Source: Gemmobacter denitrificans (lineage in GTDB: Bacteria > Pseudomonadota > Alphaproteobacteria > Rhodobacterales > Rhodobacteraceae). From it: 64,000 nucleotides of DNA. The notes below the pieces were generated by a model. The model did no database searches. It saw only the letters and a list, made by a program, of their open reading frames with translations, and had not been told where the DNA came from. The stretch is from assembly GCF_036964905.1 (NCBI RefSeq), contig NZ_JBALHR010000014.1, forward strand, positions 1 through 64,000, written 5' to 3'. This document shows positions 8,417-17,190 of this stretch, in pieces. The stretch's first letter is position 1. Every line of letters begins with the position of its first letter. The position numbers were made by a program, and so were the translations under genes.

Positions 8417-10081
8417 ATGATGCAAAAAGTGCAGGGCCTTGTTGACCGGAGCCTGCTTTCCCCCCTGCTTCCCAATGGCCTGCTCCTGGGGGCCTTCGCC
8501 TTCAGATCTTCCCTGGCGCCAAGTCTGGTGCCCAGAACCGAATTGTTGCAGGGCGTGGTTTCCGGACTCAGTTTTGCCTTGGGCTATGGCTTTGCGGCTG
8601 CGATCCTGTGGTGCCTGCGGATGCTGGAACTGGTCAAGCAGGGCCAGCCCATCCACCTGCGTGACATGTGGGTTCGCCTTGCGCTGACGGTTTTCCTTAT
8701 CGTGGCGGGCCTGATGCAGGTCACCGATTGGCAGAACGGCGTGCGTCAGGCGATGCAGATGCCGCCGCTTGAGGACTACCGCACCCTTTTGGTGGCTGCC
8801 GTGGCCTTGGCCGTGGCGACGATCCTGCTGCTTCTCGGGCGGATCTTCCGCCGGGCCTGGCTGATCTTCGCGCGGATGATGACGATCGCATTGCCGGTGC
8901 GGGCGGCGTTGCTGATGGGGTTTGTCGTGGCCTCTGTCCTGTTCTGGTCAATCGGATCGGGTGTGCTGGGTCGTGGCCTGATCAACATGCTGGACGCCAG
9001 TTACGCCCGGCTGGATGCCCTGATCCCGACCGAGACATCGCCACCGGCCAGCGCATTGAAATCGGGCACGGCAGGGTCGCTTGTCTCGTGGAGCAGTCTG
9101 GGCGCGCAGGGCCGCGATCACATGCTGGCCGCACCCGATGCTTCTGCAATAACCGGACTGACCGGCCAACCCGCGCTGGAACCCATCCGGGTTTATGTCG
9201 GGGTGAATTCGGCAAAGACCCCGGAACAGCGCGCGGGGCTGGCGCTGGCCGAACTGCAGCGGACGGGGGCCTTTGACCGGGGCACGCTGGTCATTGCCAC
9301 GCCTACCGGCACCGGCTGGATTGACCAGGCGGCATCACAGCCGCTGGAATACCTGCTGCATGGCGATGTTGCGACGGTATCGGTTCAATACTCCTATCTG
9401 CCAAGCTGGCTTTCGCTGTTTGTCGAACCCGAACGCGGGGCCGAAACCGCGCAAGAGGTATTCCGCGCCGTCTATGGCCACTGGACGGCGCTGCCCAAGG
9501 ATCGGCGCCCACGGCTTTTCCTGTTCGGGCTCAGCCTTGGCGCGCTGAATTCTGATCTGGCGGTCGATGTGTATGACATCATGGGCGATCCGTTTCATGG
9601 CGCGCTTTGGGCCGGGCCACCCTTTGCCAGCCGCACCTGGAATGTGGTGGTGGAAAACCGTGTTCCGGAAACGCCGGTCTGGCGGCCCCGATACAGTGAC
9701 GGCCGGATGTTCCGCTTTACCACCCAGGACAATTTCCTGGGCGAGGGCAGCGCTGATTGGGGGCCCCTGCGCATTGCCTATCTGCAATATCCGTCAGACC
9801 CGATCGTGTTCTTTGAACCTGGTCGGGTGATTGCCCCGCCGCGCATCTTCACCGCGTCGCGCCCGGCCGATATCTCGCCCGGTCTGCACTGGATTCCGGT
9901 GGTCAGCTACCTGCAGATGGCGCTGGATATGGCCACCGCCGCCGGAACGCCCAGGGGGTTTGGCCATGTCTATGCCGCATCCGATTATCTGGATGCCTGG
10001 GTCGCGCTGCTGGAGCCAAAGGGCTGGACGCCCGCCGGGATTGAACAATTGCGCGCCCGGCTTGTGGCCGAAGGGCTGTAA
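8417..10081 (+). CDS. Membrane-anchored alpha/beta-hydrolase-family protein (Abhydrolase_9-like)
   Basis: About 554 residues. The N-terminal half has several hydrophobic helices beginning with the family-typical SSLAPSLVPR. The C-terminal half is a predicted alpha/beta-hydrolase domain with the nucleophile-elbow-like FGLSLGALNS and upstream segments VYVGVNSAKTPEQRAGLAL and LVIATPTGTGWID. This layout matches the two-part Abhydrolase_9 family of uncharacterised inner-membrane proteins. The frame stays open upstream into the SDR gene, but no ribosome site supports those starts; 8417 (ATGATG) sits just before the conserved region. It is probably a serine hydrolase at the membrane. The substrate is unknown. 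Confidence 0.75.
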   Translation: MMQKVQGLVDRSLLSPLLPNGLLLGAFAFRSSLAPSLVPRTELLQGVVSGLSFALGYGFAAAILWCLRMLELVKQGQPIHLRDMWVRLALTVFLIVAGLMQVTDWQNGVRQAMQMPPLEDYRTLLVAAVALAVATILLLLGRIFRRAWLIFARMMTIALPVRAALLMGFVVASVLFWSIGSGVLGRGLINMLDASYARLDALIPTETSPPASALKSGTAGSLVSWSSLGAQGRDHMLAAPDASAITGLTGQPALEPIRVYVGVNSAKTPEQRAGLALAELQRTGAFDRGTLVIATPTGTGWIDQAASQPLEYLLHGDVATVSVQYSYLPSWLSLFVEPERGAETAQEVFRAVYGHWTALPKDRRPRLFLFGLSLGALNSDLAVDVYDIMGDPFHGALWAGPPFASRTWNVVVENRVPETPVWRPRYSDGRMFRFTTQDNFLGEGSADWGPLRIAYLQYPSDPIVFFEPGRVIAPPRIFTASRPADISPGLHWIPVVSYLQMALDMATAAGTPRGFGHVYAASDYLDAWVALLEPKGWTPAGIEQLRARLVAEGL

Positions 10082-10169
10082 CGGATCAGGGTGTCCGGTA
10101 TTTCCAGGAAAGCCGCACCGAAGCCCGGTCGTGCATCTGGCAATCTACCGGTCATGTGCCGGGTGGATA

Positions 10170-10730
10170 TCAAGCGGGGATAAAGCCGGGCCGTTCCAGC
10201 ACATAGAAATGACTGTGACGGGCCATGCCTTTTGCGATGCCATCAGGGGCGGTGGCATAGTGCCGAAATCCGAGTTTGCGCGCGAAGCGGTCCGAGGCGA
10301 TGTTGTCCGTCGCACAGCGCCAGAGGCAGCCGTTCACCCCCCGATCCGACAACGCCAGGGAAACAAGCTGCGCCACACCCAGCTGGGGCAGCCCGGTTCC
10401 GTGGTCGCACAGGCGAAAGACAATCGCCGCCAGTTCCACATAGGGGCCCGGGCGTAATTCGGGGTGATCGTGAAACTGCCGATGCAGGCGCGCACCCATG
10501 CCGAGCATTTCGCCCGTCGCAGACAAAAAGACATGCGCCCGCACATGGGGCAATGCGGTCCAGTCGGTCAATCGCCGCAGCAGTGCCGCGACGGTTTCGG
10601 CCGGGTCCTCGCGCAGATACCGCCAGAGCGCGGCGTTCCGAGGCCCATGCAGCGCCTCAAAAAGCGGAGCTGCATGGGCCTTGGCGTTCAGCATCTCGAT
10701 CCGGCAGATTGTGGCCGGACGATCAGACAA
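10170..10730 (-). CDS. GNAT-family N-acetyltransferase
   Basis: A 186-residue protein of the RimJ/RimL type. It begins with a variable segment, then LFEALHGPRNAALWRYL, and carries later GNAT strands (LPQLGVAQLVSLALSDRGVNGCLWRCATDNIASDRFARKLGFR), with the acetyl-CoA-loop-like NIASDRFARKLGFR near the C-terminus. It probably transfers acetyl from acetyl-CoA to an amino group. It is the last gene of a minus-strand run and its start overlaps the end of the FAD oxidoreductase by 8 bases, so the two are translationally coupled. In such a cluster it could tailor or detoxify an amino-acid-like product. The substrate is unknown. Confidence 0.8.
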   Translation of the reverse strand: MSDRPATICRIEMLNAKAHAAPLFEALHGPRNAALWRYLREDPAETVAALLRRLTDWTALPHVRAHVFLSATGEMLGMGARLHRQFHDHPELRPGPYVELAAIVFRLCDHGTGLPQLGVAQLVSLALSDRGVNGCLWRCATDNIASDRFARKLGFRHYATAPDGIAKGMARHSHFYVLERPGFIPA

Positions 10731-12486
10731 GTTCTGGCATCGGTCGCGCCATCAGCTTCAACCGATCCGCATGGTAATCGGCGTGCATCTGATGGCGGTC
10801 ATTGCGCATCGCGGCGACCACAGCGGCACCAATGGCGGGGGCCTGGGCAAATCCCCCGGTATTGTGCCCGCCGATGATCACCACGCAGGACTCTGGCGAC
10901 TTGAACGATTCAAACAGGCCCAGCCCCGAAGGTGTCCAGGGCCGCACGCAGTATTTCAGCGTGTCGTTCAGGGTGCCCGCGTCCATCATCGCCGCAAATT
11001 GTTCGGGGAAACAGGTGGCGGCGGTGTCCTTCAGCCCATCATAGATGGCCTCCAGCAGATCGGGGTCGATGTTGTCGGGGTTGAACCCCGTGAACCCATA
11101 GCCAGACCCGATGATCGCGCAGCGCTCGCCCTGTTCGTTCCAGCCCACCGTGACATTGGCATCTTCGGTGATGTGGCCCAACCGTGCCAGCTTGAGCGAG
11201 TTCCGCAGCCCGCCTTCAGGGTCGGGCAGTGACAACCAGGCACCCAGAACCCCGCAAATCTGGCGTTGGGTTCCTGTGCCGTTCAGCGCCGCGCCGGCAT
11301 AGACGCCCGGCGCAATCACGATATTGCCGCCGATCCGTTCGCCGGTTGACAGTTCGATACCGTCGATCCGCGCCTCGCCCGAGGTGATGATCCGCGTCAT
11401 TTCGGTATCCCAGCGGAATTCCGCCCCCGCCCGTTCAAAGCGGTCGATCAGATTCATCATGAAGCGATGCACGTTCACGGTGAAGCCATGAACATAGACG
11501 CCGCCAATGATCTGACCCGCGGCAATGGCCGGTTGCAGGATCGGCTGTTCTTCGGCCAGGTGATCGATCGACACATCGCGCAGCTTGGCACCGACGCGTT
11601 CCTGCCTGGCGCGCGAGGTCTCAAAATGGCGCTGGTTCGAATAGACCCGCAGAATATCAGGCTGCAGGCCGGAGTCGGCGAACAGCTCGGGTTCTTCGCT
11701 GATCCAGCGGTCCCACATCGGGTGGCTTTCGCGATTGAACCGGAAGATCGCCTCGTTATAGCTGTCGGCCAGCCATGAGGGGATGTTCTCGAAACTGTCG
11801 ATCCACTGGCGTTCGTCGGCGTTCAATTCGGTCGAAGGAATGACGTTCCAGCCGTTTTCCCGCACGCTGCGCGAAAATTGCCAGTTCATGTCATCATGGA
11901 TGCTGCGGCAGTTATAATTGTCCATCTCGGACAGGGTGAACATGCGTGCATTGCCGCCACCGGCGCTGCACCCCAGCCGCCGCCAATGGGCACCCCGGCG
12001 CGGATCGGGGCGGGCGTCGATGAACGATACGCTGTGACCCTCGCGAAGCGCGAAATGTGCCACGATCAGATTGACCACCCCGGCCCCGACAAAGGTGATG
12101 TGCTTGCGCAGCGCCGTGTGGCCAAGATTCCCGAACCGGTCCAGACACAGGCGCTGTTCGGCCCGCTGGAACGCCTCGGTCACCGTGGCGGCGGGCGCAA
12201 CAACCTGCACATTCGCCTCGGTCGCGCGGCTAAGAAGCTGGGCACGGCCAGCGGTATCGCCATAGCAGGCCAGATAGACCGGCCGGTTTGCGGCCCGTGC
12301 CCATTCGGTCAGGACATCGGGATCCAGATCATCCGATGTGACGATGACCGAAACCGGCGTGTTGCGCAGGAACCGCGACAGATGGCGTGGCCCCTTGCGC
12401 AATAGATCGTGGCGATAGTGCAAAGTGTCGGTTGCGAGTTCCTCAAGAACCGTATCCGCCACGCGCGAAAGAAGCAGAAAGCTCAT
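10723..12486 (-). CDS. FAD-dependent amine/amino-acid oxidoreductase with extra N-terminal domain
   Basis: A 587-residue protein in two parts. From about residue 128, ITFVGAGVVNLIVAHFALREG is the dinucleotide-binding fold of the DAO family, and IIGGHNTGGFAQAPAIGAAV near the C-terminus is the second FAD-contact motif. Residues 1-125 form an additional domain not usual for DAO enzymes; its strand-helix order (SVIVTSDDLDPDVLTEW, then ANVQVVAP) recalls the N-terminal lobe of D-2-hydroxyacid dehydrogenases. It likely oxidises a C-N bond of an amino-acid derivative. It is flanked by a LysE exporter and a GNAT enzyme in the same minus-strand run. The reaction is inferred from the family only. Confidence 0.75.
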   Translation of the reverse strand: MSFLLLSRVADTVLEELATDTLHYRHDLLRKGPRHLSRFLRNTPVSVIVTSDDLDPDVLTEWARAANRPVYLACYGDTAGRAQLLSRATEANVQVVAPAATVTEAFQRAEQRLCLDRFGNLGHTALRKHITFVGAGVVNLIVAHFALREGHSVSFIDARPDPRRGAHWRRLGCSAGGGNARMFTLSEMDNYNCRSIHDDMNWQFSRSVRENGWNVIPSTELNADERQWIDSFENIPSWLADSYNEAIFRFNRESHPMWDRWISEEPELFADSGLQPDILRVYSNQRHFETSRARQERVGAKLRDVSIDHLAEEQPILQPAIAAGQIIGGVYVHGFTVNVHRFMMNLIDRFERAGAEFRWDTEMTRIITSGEARIDGIELSTGERIGGNIVIAPGVYAGAALNGTGTQRQICGVLGAWLSLPDPEGGLRNSLKLARLGHITEDANVTVGWNEQGERCAIIGSGYGFTGFNPDNIDPDLLEAIYDGLKDTAATCFPEQFAAMMDAGTLNDTLKYCVRPWTPSGLGLFESFKSPESCVVIIGGHNTGGFAQAPAIGAAVVAAMRNDRHQMHADYHADRLKLMARPMPELV

Positions 12487-12510
12487 GTTTCATCCCGTTT
12501 TTAGGCCGCT

Positions 12511-13113
12511 TCAGACCAGAACGACATATGCGGCCGTCCCGATCAGCAGAGCGGCCATCGAATAATTGAAAACCTTCAGGTAGACGGGGGTGCTAAGCAG
12601 TTTGCGGATACCCACGCCGAACCCTGCCCACAGCGACGAAGAAACGACGTTGACCGCCGTGCAGACGGTAAAGATCGCAAGGCCCGACGCCAGGATCGAC
12701 GTGCCGACCGGCATGAAGATCGACGCCGTCGTGGTGGCCTTTACCCATGCCTTGGGATTGATGAACTGAAAGAACGCCGCTTCCGACATGGTCAGCGGTT
12801 TGGGCTTTGCTTCGGCATTGGCAACCTTTGCCCCCACCAGCTTCATCGCAAGGTAGATCAGATACGCCGCCCCGGCCCATTTCAGGATGGTCTGCAAGGC
12901 CGGAAAATACTCGAACAACACGCCAAAACCGATGCACAGCAGAAAGGTCTGCACTGCACAACCTATAGCAATCCCAAGGATATGCGGACCAGTCCGGTTG
13001 AACCCGAAATTCACACCGGACATTGTCAACATGACATTGTTCGGTCCCGGAGTTACAGACATGGTCCAGTAATATAGCGCGAGCGCTATATAGGGTATTC
13101 CCAGAATGGTCAT
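12511..13113 (-). CDS. LysE-family amino-acid exporter
   Basis: A 200-residue inner-membrane protein with about six hydrophobic helices and the LysE/RhtB signature TPGPNN near residue 24. Members export amino acids or related small metabolites. It lies 24 bases upstream of the FAD oxidoreductase and 17 bases downstream of the aminotransferase, inside an apparent five-gene operon. It would fit export of whatever the neighbouring enzymes make, or relief of an accumulated amino acid. The exact substrate cannot be read from sequence. Confidence 0.9.
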   Translation of the reverse strand: MTILGIPYIALALYYWTMSVTPGPNNVMLTMSGVNFGFNRTGPHILGIAIGCAVQTFLLCIGFGVLFEYFPALQTILKWAGAAYLIYLAMKLVGAKVANAEAKPKPLTMSEAAFFQFINPKAWVKATTTASIFMPVGTSILASGLAIFTVCTAVNVVSSSLWAGFGVGIRKLLSTPVYLKVFNYSMAALLIGTAAYVVLV

Positions 13114-13130
13114 GTTTCAGGCGTTCCTTT

Positions 13131-14333
13131 TTAACGTAGGCTGCCGCAAAATTCCTGAATGCGAATGCAGGCCTGGGTGATCGCGTCATTGCTGGTGGCG
13201 TATGAGAGTCTGAAATTGCCGGATTGGCCAAAAGCCGAACCATGAACTGCCGCGACGCCCGTTTCTTCCAGAAGGGCCGATACAAAGCTCTCGTCCGAAG
13301 TGATCAGGCGTCCGCCAGCCGTCGTTTTTCCAAAGGTCTGTGTGCATGCAGGAAAAACGTAAAAGGCACCTTCGGGCAAAAGACAGGCCAATCCGCGTGC
13401 CTGATTCAGCATCGAGGTTATCAGATGGCGCCGATCATCAAAGGCACGACGGAAGCGGAACAGGTGGTCCTGCGGGCCGTCCAGCGCGGCAACCGCAGCC
13501 CATTGGGCAATCGAACAGGTCCCGGAGGTCTGTTGCCCCTGCAGCAGCACCATCGCATCAATCAAGGGCTTTGGGCCCGCAGCGTAACCCAGCCGCCAGC
13601 CCGTCATCGCATAGGCCTTGGAAACGCCATTGATCGTCAGCGTGCGTTCCAGCATGGCGGGTTCGACCTGCGCGCCCGTGGTGTATTCAAAGTCGTCATA
13701 GACGAGGTGTTCATACATGTCGTCGGTCATCAGCCAGACATGCTGGTGCCGCATCAGCACTGCCATCAGCGCCGAAAGCTCGTCACGCGTATAGGCCGCG
13801 CCCGAAGGGTTTGACGGCGAATTCAGCAGCACCCATTTGGTGCGCGGCGTGATCGCCTGTTCCAGGGCCTCGGGCTGAAGCTTGAACGCATGGGCCTGCG
13901 TGGTGGGCACACAGACCGGAACCCCACCGCACAAGGCGACCATCTCGGGATAGCTGACCCAATAGGGCGCGGGCACGATCACTTCGTCGCCTGGATCAAG
14001 ACTGGCCCGAAACGCATTGTAAATCACATGCTTGGCGCCGGTTCCGACGATGGTTTCCTCGGCCCGGTAGGTCAGGCCGTTCTCGCGCAGAAACTTGCGG
14101 GCGATCGCCTCGCGCAGTTCGGGGACGCCAGCGACGTTGGTGTATTTGGTTTCGCCCCGGTGGATTGCGGCGATGGCAGCTTCCTTGATGTGATCCGGCG
14201 TATCGAAGTCAGGCTCGCCCGTGGACATCGAGATGACATCCGCGCCAGCCAGTTTCAGGTTGCGCGCCTTTTGCGTGATGGCGATGGTTTGCGACGGCTG
14301 GATATGGGCAATCGATTTGGCGATGATCGACAT
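13131..14333 (-). CDS. Class I/II aminotransferase (aspartate aminotransferase-like)
   Basis: A PLP enzyme of about 400 residues, the usual size for the AspC/AAT-I group. Landmarks are STGEPDFDTPDHI at the N-terminus, NSPSNPSGAAYT, the PLP lysine in NGVSKAYAMTGWRLGY, and FRLSYATSN near the C-terminus. The ATG at 14333 begins the conserved MSIIAKSIAHIQPS; the frame extends upstream without homologous sequence. It is the second gene of the minus-strand cluster. It likely transfers the amino group of aspartate or an aromatic amino acid to a keto acid. Whether it serves general metabolism or a cluster-specific precursor is unknown. Confidence 0.88.
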   Translation of the reverse strand: MSIIAKSIAHIQPSQTIAITQKARNLKLAGADVISMSTGEPDFDTPDHIKEAAIAAIHRGETKYTNVAGVPELREAIARKFLRENGLTYRAEETIVGTGAKHVIYNAFRASLDPGDEVIVPAPYWVSYPEMVALCGGVPVCVPTTQAHAFKLQPEALEQAITPRTKWVLLNSPSNPSGAAYTRDELSALMAVLMRHQHVWLMTDDMYEHLVYDDFEYTTGAQVEPAMLERTLTINGVSKAYAMTGWRLGYAAGPKPLIDAMVLLQGQQTSGTCSIAQWAAVAALDGPQDHLFRFRRAFDDRRHLITSMLNQARGLACLLPEGAFYVFPACTQTFGKTTAGGRLITSDESFVSALLEETGVAAVHGSAFGQSGNFRLSYATSNDAITQACIRIQEFCGSLR

Positions 14334-14361
14334 TGTGACGCGTTTTCCTGAAGGGGGCCAG

Positions 14362-14832
14362 TCAGTCTGGCATGATGGGCAGCGCGCGCAGCCAGGCGGT
14401 ATAGTCAGGGGGAAGCACGTCAGCCCCGCCCAAAACATGCGCCATGTAGCCAGCCCGCGGTTTCAGCCCGTCGATGTTATGGTTGCGCGACACATAGGTC
14501 GTCGCCCGAACTGTCGCGGCGCTGGCATGATCGTAAACATCCACCTCAAGCCGCTCATACTGGCCAGTGGCGACATTCTCATAACGATCAAGCACCTCAA
14601 GCCCCGTTTCAGGCATCCGGTTCAGGGTGCCATAAACATGCGCGTCGGCATCTTCTTCGATATTTGCGGCGCCGGCGCCTATGAAATAAGCAGACGGTTT
14701 ATTGAACAAGAGGCGAAATCCGTCCAGTCGCCCAAGGCTGCGAGAAATGGAAAATATATTTTCCTTGTTGAGTCGTTCTTTTTCCAACCGGTCAACATCC
14801 ATGTTTGACCCATAGGCAAAATAGATGATCAT
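14362..14832 (-). CDS. Gamma-glutamylcyclotransferase-fold protein
   Basis: A 156-residue protein that opens with IIYFAYGSNM, the glycine-rich YGSNM loop of the GGCT/AIG2 fold. A conserved acidic segment (LEVLDRYENV) around residue 80 may supply the general base. It probably cleaves or cyclises a gamma-glutamyl (or similar) amide to 5-oxoproline. It is the first gene of the minus-strand cluster, 28 bases before the aminotransferase. Its base composition is more AT-rich than its neighbours. A gamma-glutamyl-linked intermediate in this cluster would explain its presence, but that is inference. Confidence 0.8.
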   Translation of the reverse strand: MIIYFAYGSNMDVDRLEKERLNKENIFSISRSLGRLDGFRLLFNKPSAYFIGAGAANIEEDADAHVYGTLNRMPETGLEVLDRYENVATGQYERLEVDVYDHASAATVRATTYVSRNHNIDGLKPRAGYMAHVLGGADVLPPDYTAWLRALPIMPD

Positions 14833-15351
14833 TTTCGCACAACCCCAGAACGAGCACGTACGGAGCTATACATTTACGATTGTGCTGTCAAATGCTTTCT
14901 CCGAGATTCATATATCTTGCCAAATAGATGAAATTTCGGGGCGTAATTTGATCGTCCGGACAAGATTTTTTCGAAAGGTTTTCGTCATGTTATCAGCGCA
15001 GTAGGTATTTGAACCCAAGGGTGATCGCGCGGTGGCGTGGCGGAAATGACAGGGCGCACCAAAGGGCTGCTTCGTCTTGAAACACCCTGGCCACGCAGGG
15101 CGGCACAGCAGCAAACACGCGAATGATGGCTTCATCTGCACAGTCGCGCAGGAAAATTGTGCTTCGTTGCATTTTCAACAAAAAGGCGAGTAGTGGTGCC
15201 GAATCCATCCTCGGTGGCTCCTGCGCCAGCGCAGACACAGAGGCCATGCAGCGGGTCGCATTCAATGGACCTCGGTCGCGAACAAGACAGACCTTTGCCG
15301 CGCGACACAGTCCCCTTCGGGTGTTGGTGTCTTCCCAAGCCGGAGGCAGAA
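14833..15351. other. AT-richer divergent intergenic region
   Basis: About 520 bases between two divergent genes. The left part (about 14850-15000) is much more AT-rich than the window average, with runs such as GATTTTTTCG and TTCATATAT, and probably holds the promoter of the minus-strand cluster. A minus-strand open frame between about 14993 and 15265 lacks a convincing start or family match, though its end (ITLGFKYLLR) could be a gene remnant. No gene is called. Confidence 0.45.
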
Positions 15352-16350
15352 ATGCCAGTTCTGACTGTCACCGCCGCGCACGATCTGATCCGGGCCGCCC
15401 TGATCGGCAGCGGTCTGGCCCCGCACCATGCCCCCTACTTCACCGAGGCCATTCTGGATACCGAACTGGCCGGGCTTGAAGGGCACGGGTTCTACTGGCT
15501 GGATTACTATTGCCAGCATCTGCGCAGCGGCAAGGTGGATGGCCGGGCTGAACCACAGGTCACCGCCCTGTCGGCCAGCAGCTTTCGGGTGGATGCACGG
15601 CACGGCTTTGCCCATCCGGCGATCGAGGCCGGGTTTGCCCATCTTGTTCCGGCGGCAAAGGCCCAGGGCATTGCGGCGATGGCGGTCTTTAATTCCTACA
15701 ACGCGGCGACCTTGGGGTTTCACACCGGCACATTGGCACGGGCCGGGCTGTTTGCCCTTGGCGCCACGAATGCGGTGCCAACTGTTGCCCCCGTGGGGGG
15801 AAACCAGCCGATCATCGGCACCAATCCCCTGTCCTATGCGGTTCCTGCGCCGGGCGGGCAGATTGCCTTTCTGGTCGATCAATCCGCCACGGCGGTGGCA
15901 TGGACAGCCGTCAAACGCGCGGCCGAGGCCGGGCAGCCCATCCCGCTGGGCTGGGCCCTGGATGCCGACGGGCAACCCACCACCGACGCCGAGGCGGGTT
16001 TGGCCGGATCAATGGCGCCGGCGGGCGGGGTCAAGGGGTTCTCCATCGGCTTGCTGGTCGAGGTTCTCTGCGCAGCCCTTGCCGGGGGGCGGCTTGGCCC
16101 CGATCAGGGGTCTTTCACCGAAAATGACGGGCAGCCCATCGACAATGGCCAGTTCTTCATCGCGATAGACCCCGACAGGCTTTCGGGCGGCAGCTTTGAT
16201 GCCACGATTGCGCGGCTTGTCGCCTCGATCACCAGTCAGGCGGGAGCACGGCTCCCCAATGCCCGGCGTGAAGCGAACAAGCAGCGGCTGGCAGTCGAAG
16301 GGTTGCAGATCGAGGACAGGCTGCTGTCGCGCCTGCGCGCCTTTGCATGA
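15352..16350 (+). CDS. Ldh_2-type NAD(P)-dependent oxidoreductase
   Basis: A 332-residue enzyme of the malate/L-lactate/ureidoglycolate dehydrogenase (Ldh_2) family, which has a fold unlike Rossmann LDHs. Visible blocks include GLEGHGFYWLDYY near the N-terminus, a GVSHSGH-type region replaced here by AVFNSYNAATLGFHTG, and GTNPLSYAVPAPG. GGAGG six bases before the ATG at 15352 fixes the start, since the open frame continues upstream. It likely reduces a 2-keto acid or imine, or oxidises a 2-hydroxy acid. Its stop overlaps the start of a kinase-like gene by 4 bases, so both are one operon. The substrate is unknown. Confidence 0.8.
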   Translation: MPVLTVTAAHDLIRAALIGSGLAPHHAPYFTEAILDTELAGLEGHGFYWLDYYCQHLRSGKVDGRAEPQVTALSASSFRVDARHGFAHPAIEAGFAHLVPAAKAQGIAAMAVFNSYNAATLGFHTGTLARAGLFALGATNAVPTVAPVGGNQPIIGTNPLSYAVPAPGGQIAFLVDQSATAVAWTAVKRAAEAGQPIPLGWALDADGQPTTDAEAGLAGSMAPAGGVKGFSIGLLVEVLCAALAGGRLGPDQGSFTENDGQPIDNGQFFIAIDPDRLSGGSFDATIARLVASITSQAGARLPNARREANKQRLAVEGLQIEDRLLSRLRAFA

Positions 16351-17186
16351 CCGAAGATCAGGTTACCCCTTTGTTGCGGGATGCGGGTCTGTGGCAAGGC
16401 CCGGTCATCCTGCGCAGCCTGAAGGGCGGCTATCTGAACGAGGTGTTGCTGGTCACCACGGGTTCCGCAAGGCTGGTGCTGAAACGCTTTGCCCCCGAAA
16501 CGGCGGGCACGCTGTTTCCCAACCGCCCCGCAGATGAAGCCCGCGCCTTGCAGCGGCTTTCCGGACTGGATGTCGCGCCGCAGCTGTTGGGGTTCTGGCC
16601 CGAAGCTTCGGTGATGATCTACGACTATGTCGAGGGCAGGCCATGGCAGAGGGGCACTGCCGATGTGGCACAGCTGCTGCTGCGCAAGGAGGCTGCCGAT
16701 CCGTCCGGCTTCCGGCCTGTGCCCCTGCATCCAGCCGAAATTCTGGCCGAGGGTGACGCGCTGTTGGCCCGCTGCAGCGCCCCGCCCGGCAATCGCCCGG
16801 TTCCAGCCGATCTGCCGCCACCAAACCGTCTGTCGTTGATCCATACCGACCTTGGGCCCGGCAATCTGATCGGTCAGGGCACGGGATTGCGGATCATCGA
16901 CTGGCAATGCCCGGCAGCCGGGGATCTGGTGGAAGACATCTACAGCTTTCTGTCGCCCGCGTTTCAGATCCTGTCAGACCACCCACCCTTGACCGACGCC
17001 GAGCAAGCCGAATTCTGGCAGGCCCTGGCCCGCCCCGATCTGCACGAACGCTATCTGGCCCTGCGCCCCTGCTTTGCCTGGCGCATGGCTGCCTATTGCC
17101 TGTGGCGGTCCGAAACCCGGCCCGAAGCCGAGGTGCGCGCCCGCTATGCCCAAGCCTTTGCCGCCGAATTGCACCACCTGGAATGA
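16347..17186 (+). CDS. APH-fold small-molecule kinase
   Basis: A 279-residue aminoglycoside-phosphotransferase-fold protein. The catalytic loop is HTDLGPGN (around residue 170) and the metal-binding segment is LRIIDWQCP. The ATP-lysine region is LVLKRFAPE near residue 50. Despite the family name, most such enzymes phosphorylate sugars, amino alcohols or similar metabolites. It overlaps the Ldh_2 gene by 4 bases and is followed after 4 bases by a sugar-phosphate isomerase-type gene. An oxidation, phosphorylation and isomerisation sequence on a polyol- or amino-sugar-like compound would fit. Confidence 0.78.
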   Translation: MTEDQVTPLLRDAGLWQGPVILRSLKGGYLNEVLLVTTGSARLVLKRFAPETAGTLFPNRPADEARALQRLSGLDVAPQLLGFWPEASVMIYDYVEGRPWQRGTADVAQLLLRKEAADPSGFRPVPLHPAEILAEGDALLARCSAPPGNRPVPADLPPPNRLSLIHTDLGPGNLIGQGTGLRIIDWQCPAAGDLVEDIYSFLSPAFQILSDHPPLTDAEQAEFWQALARPDLHERYLALRPCFAWRMAAYCLWRSETRPEAEVRARYAQAFAAELHHLE

Positions 17187-17190
17187 CCCG

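Noticed and set aside
14993..15265. Minus-strand frame of 90 codons between the GGCT and Ldh_2 genes
   Set aside because: No ribosome site, no family match, and it overlaps the probable promoter region of the Ldh_2 operon.
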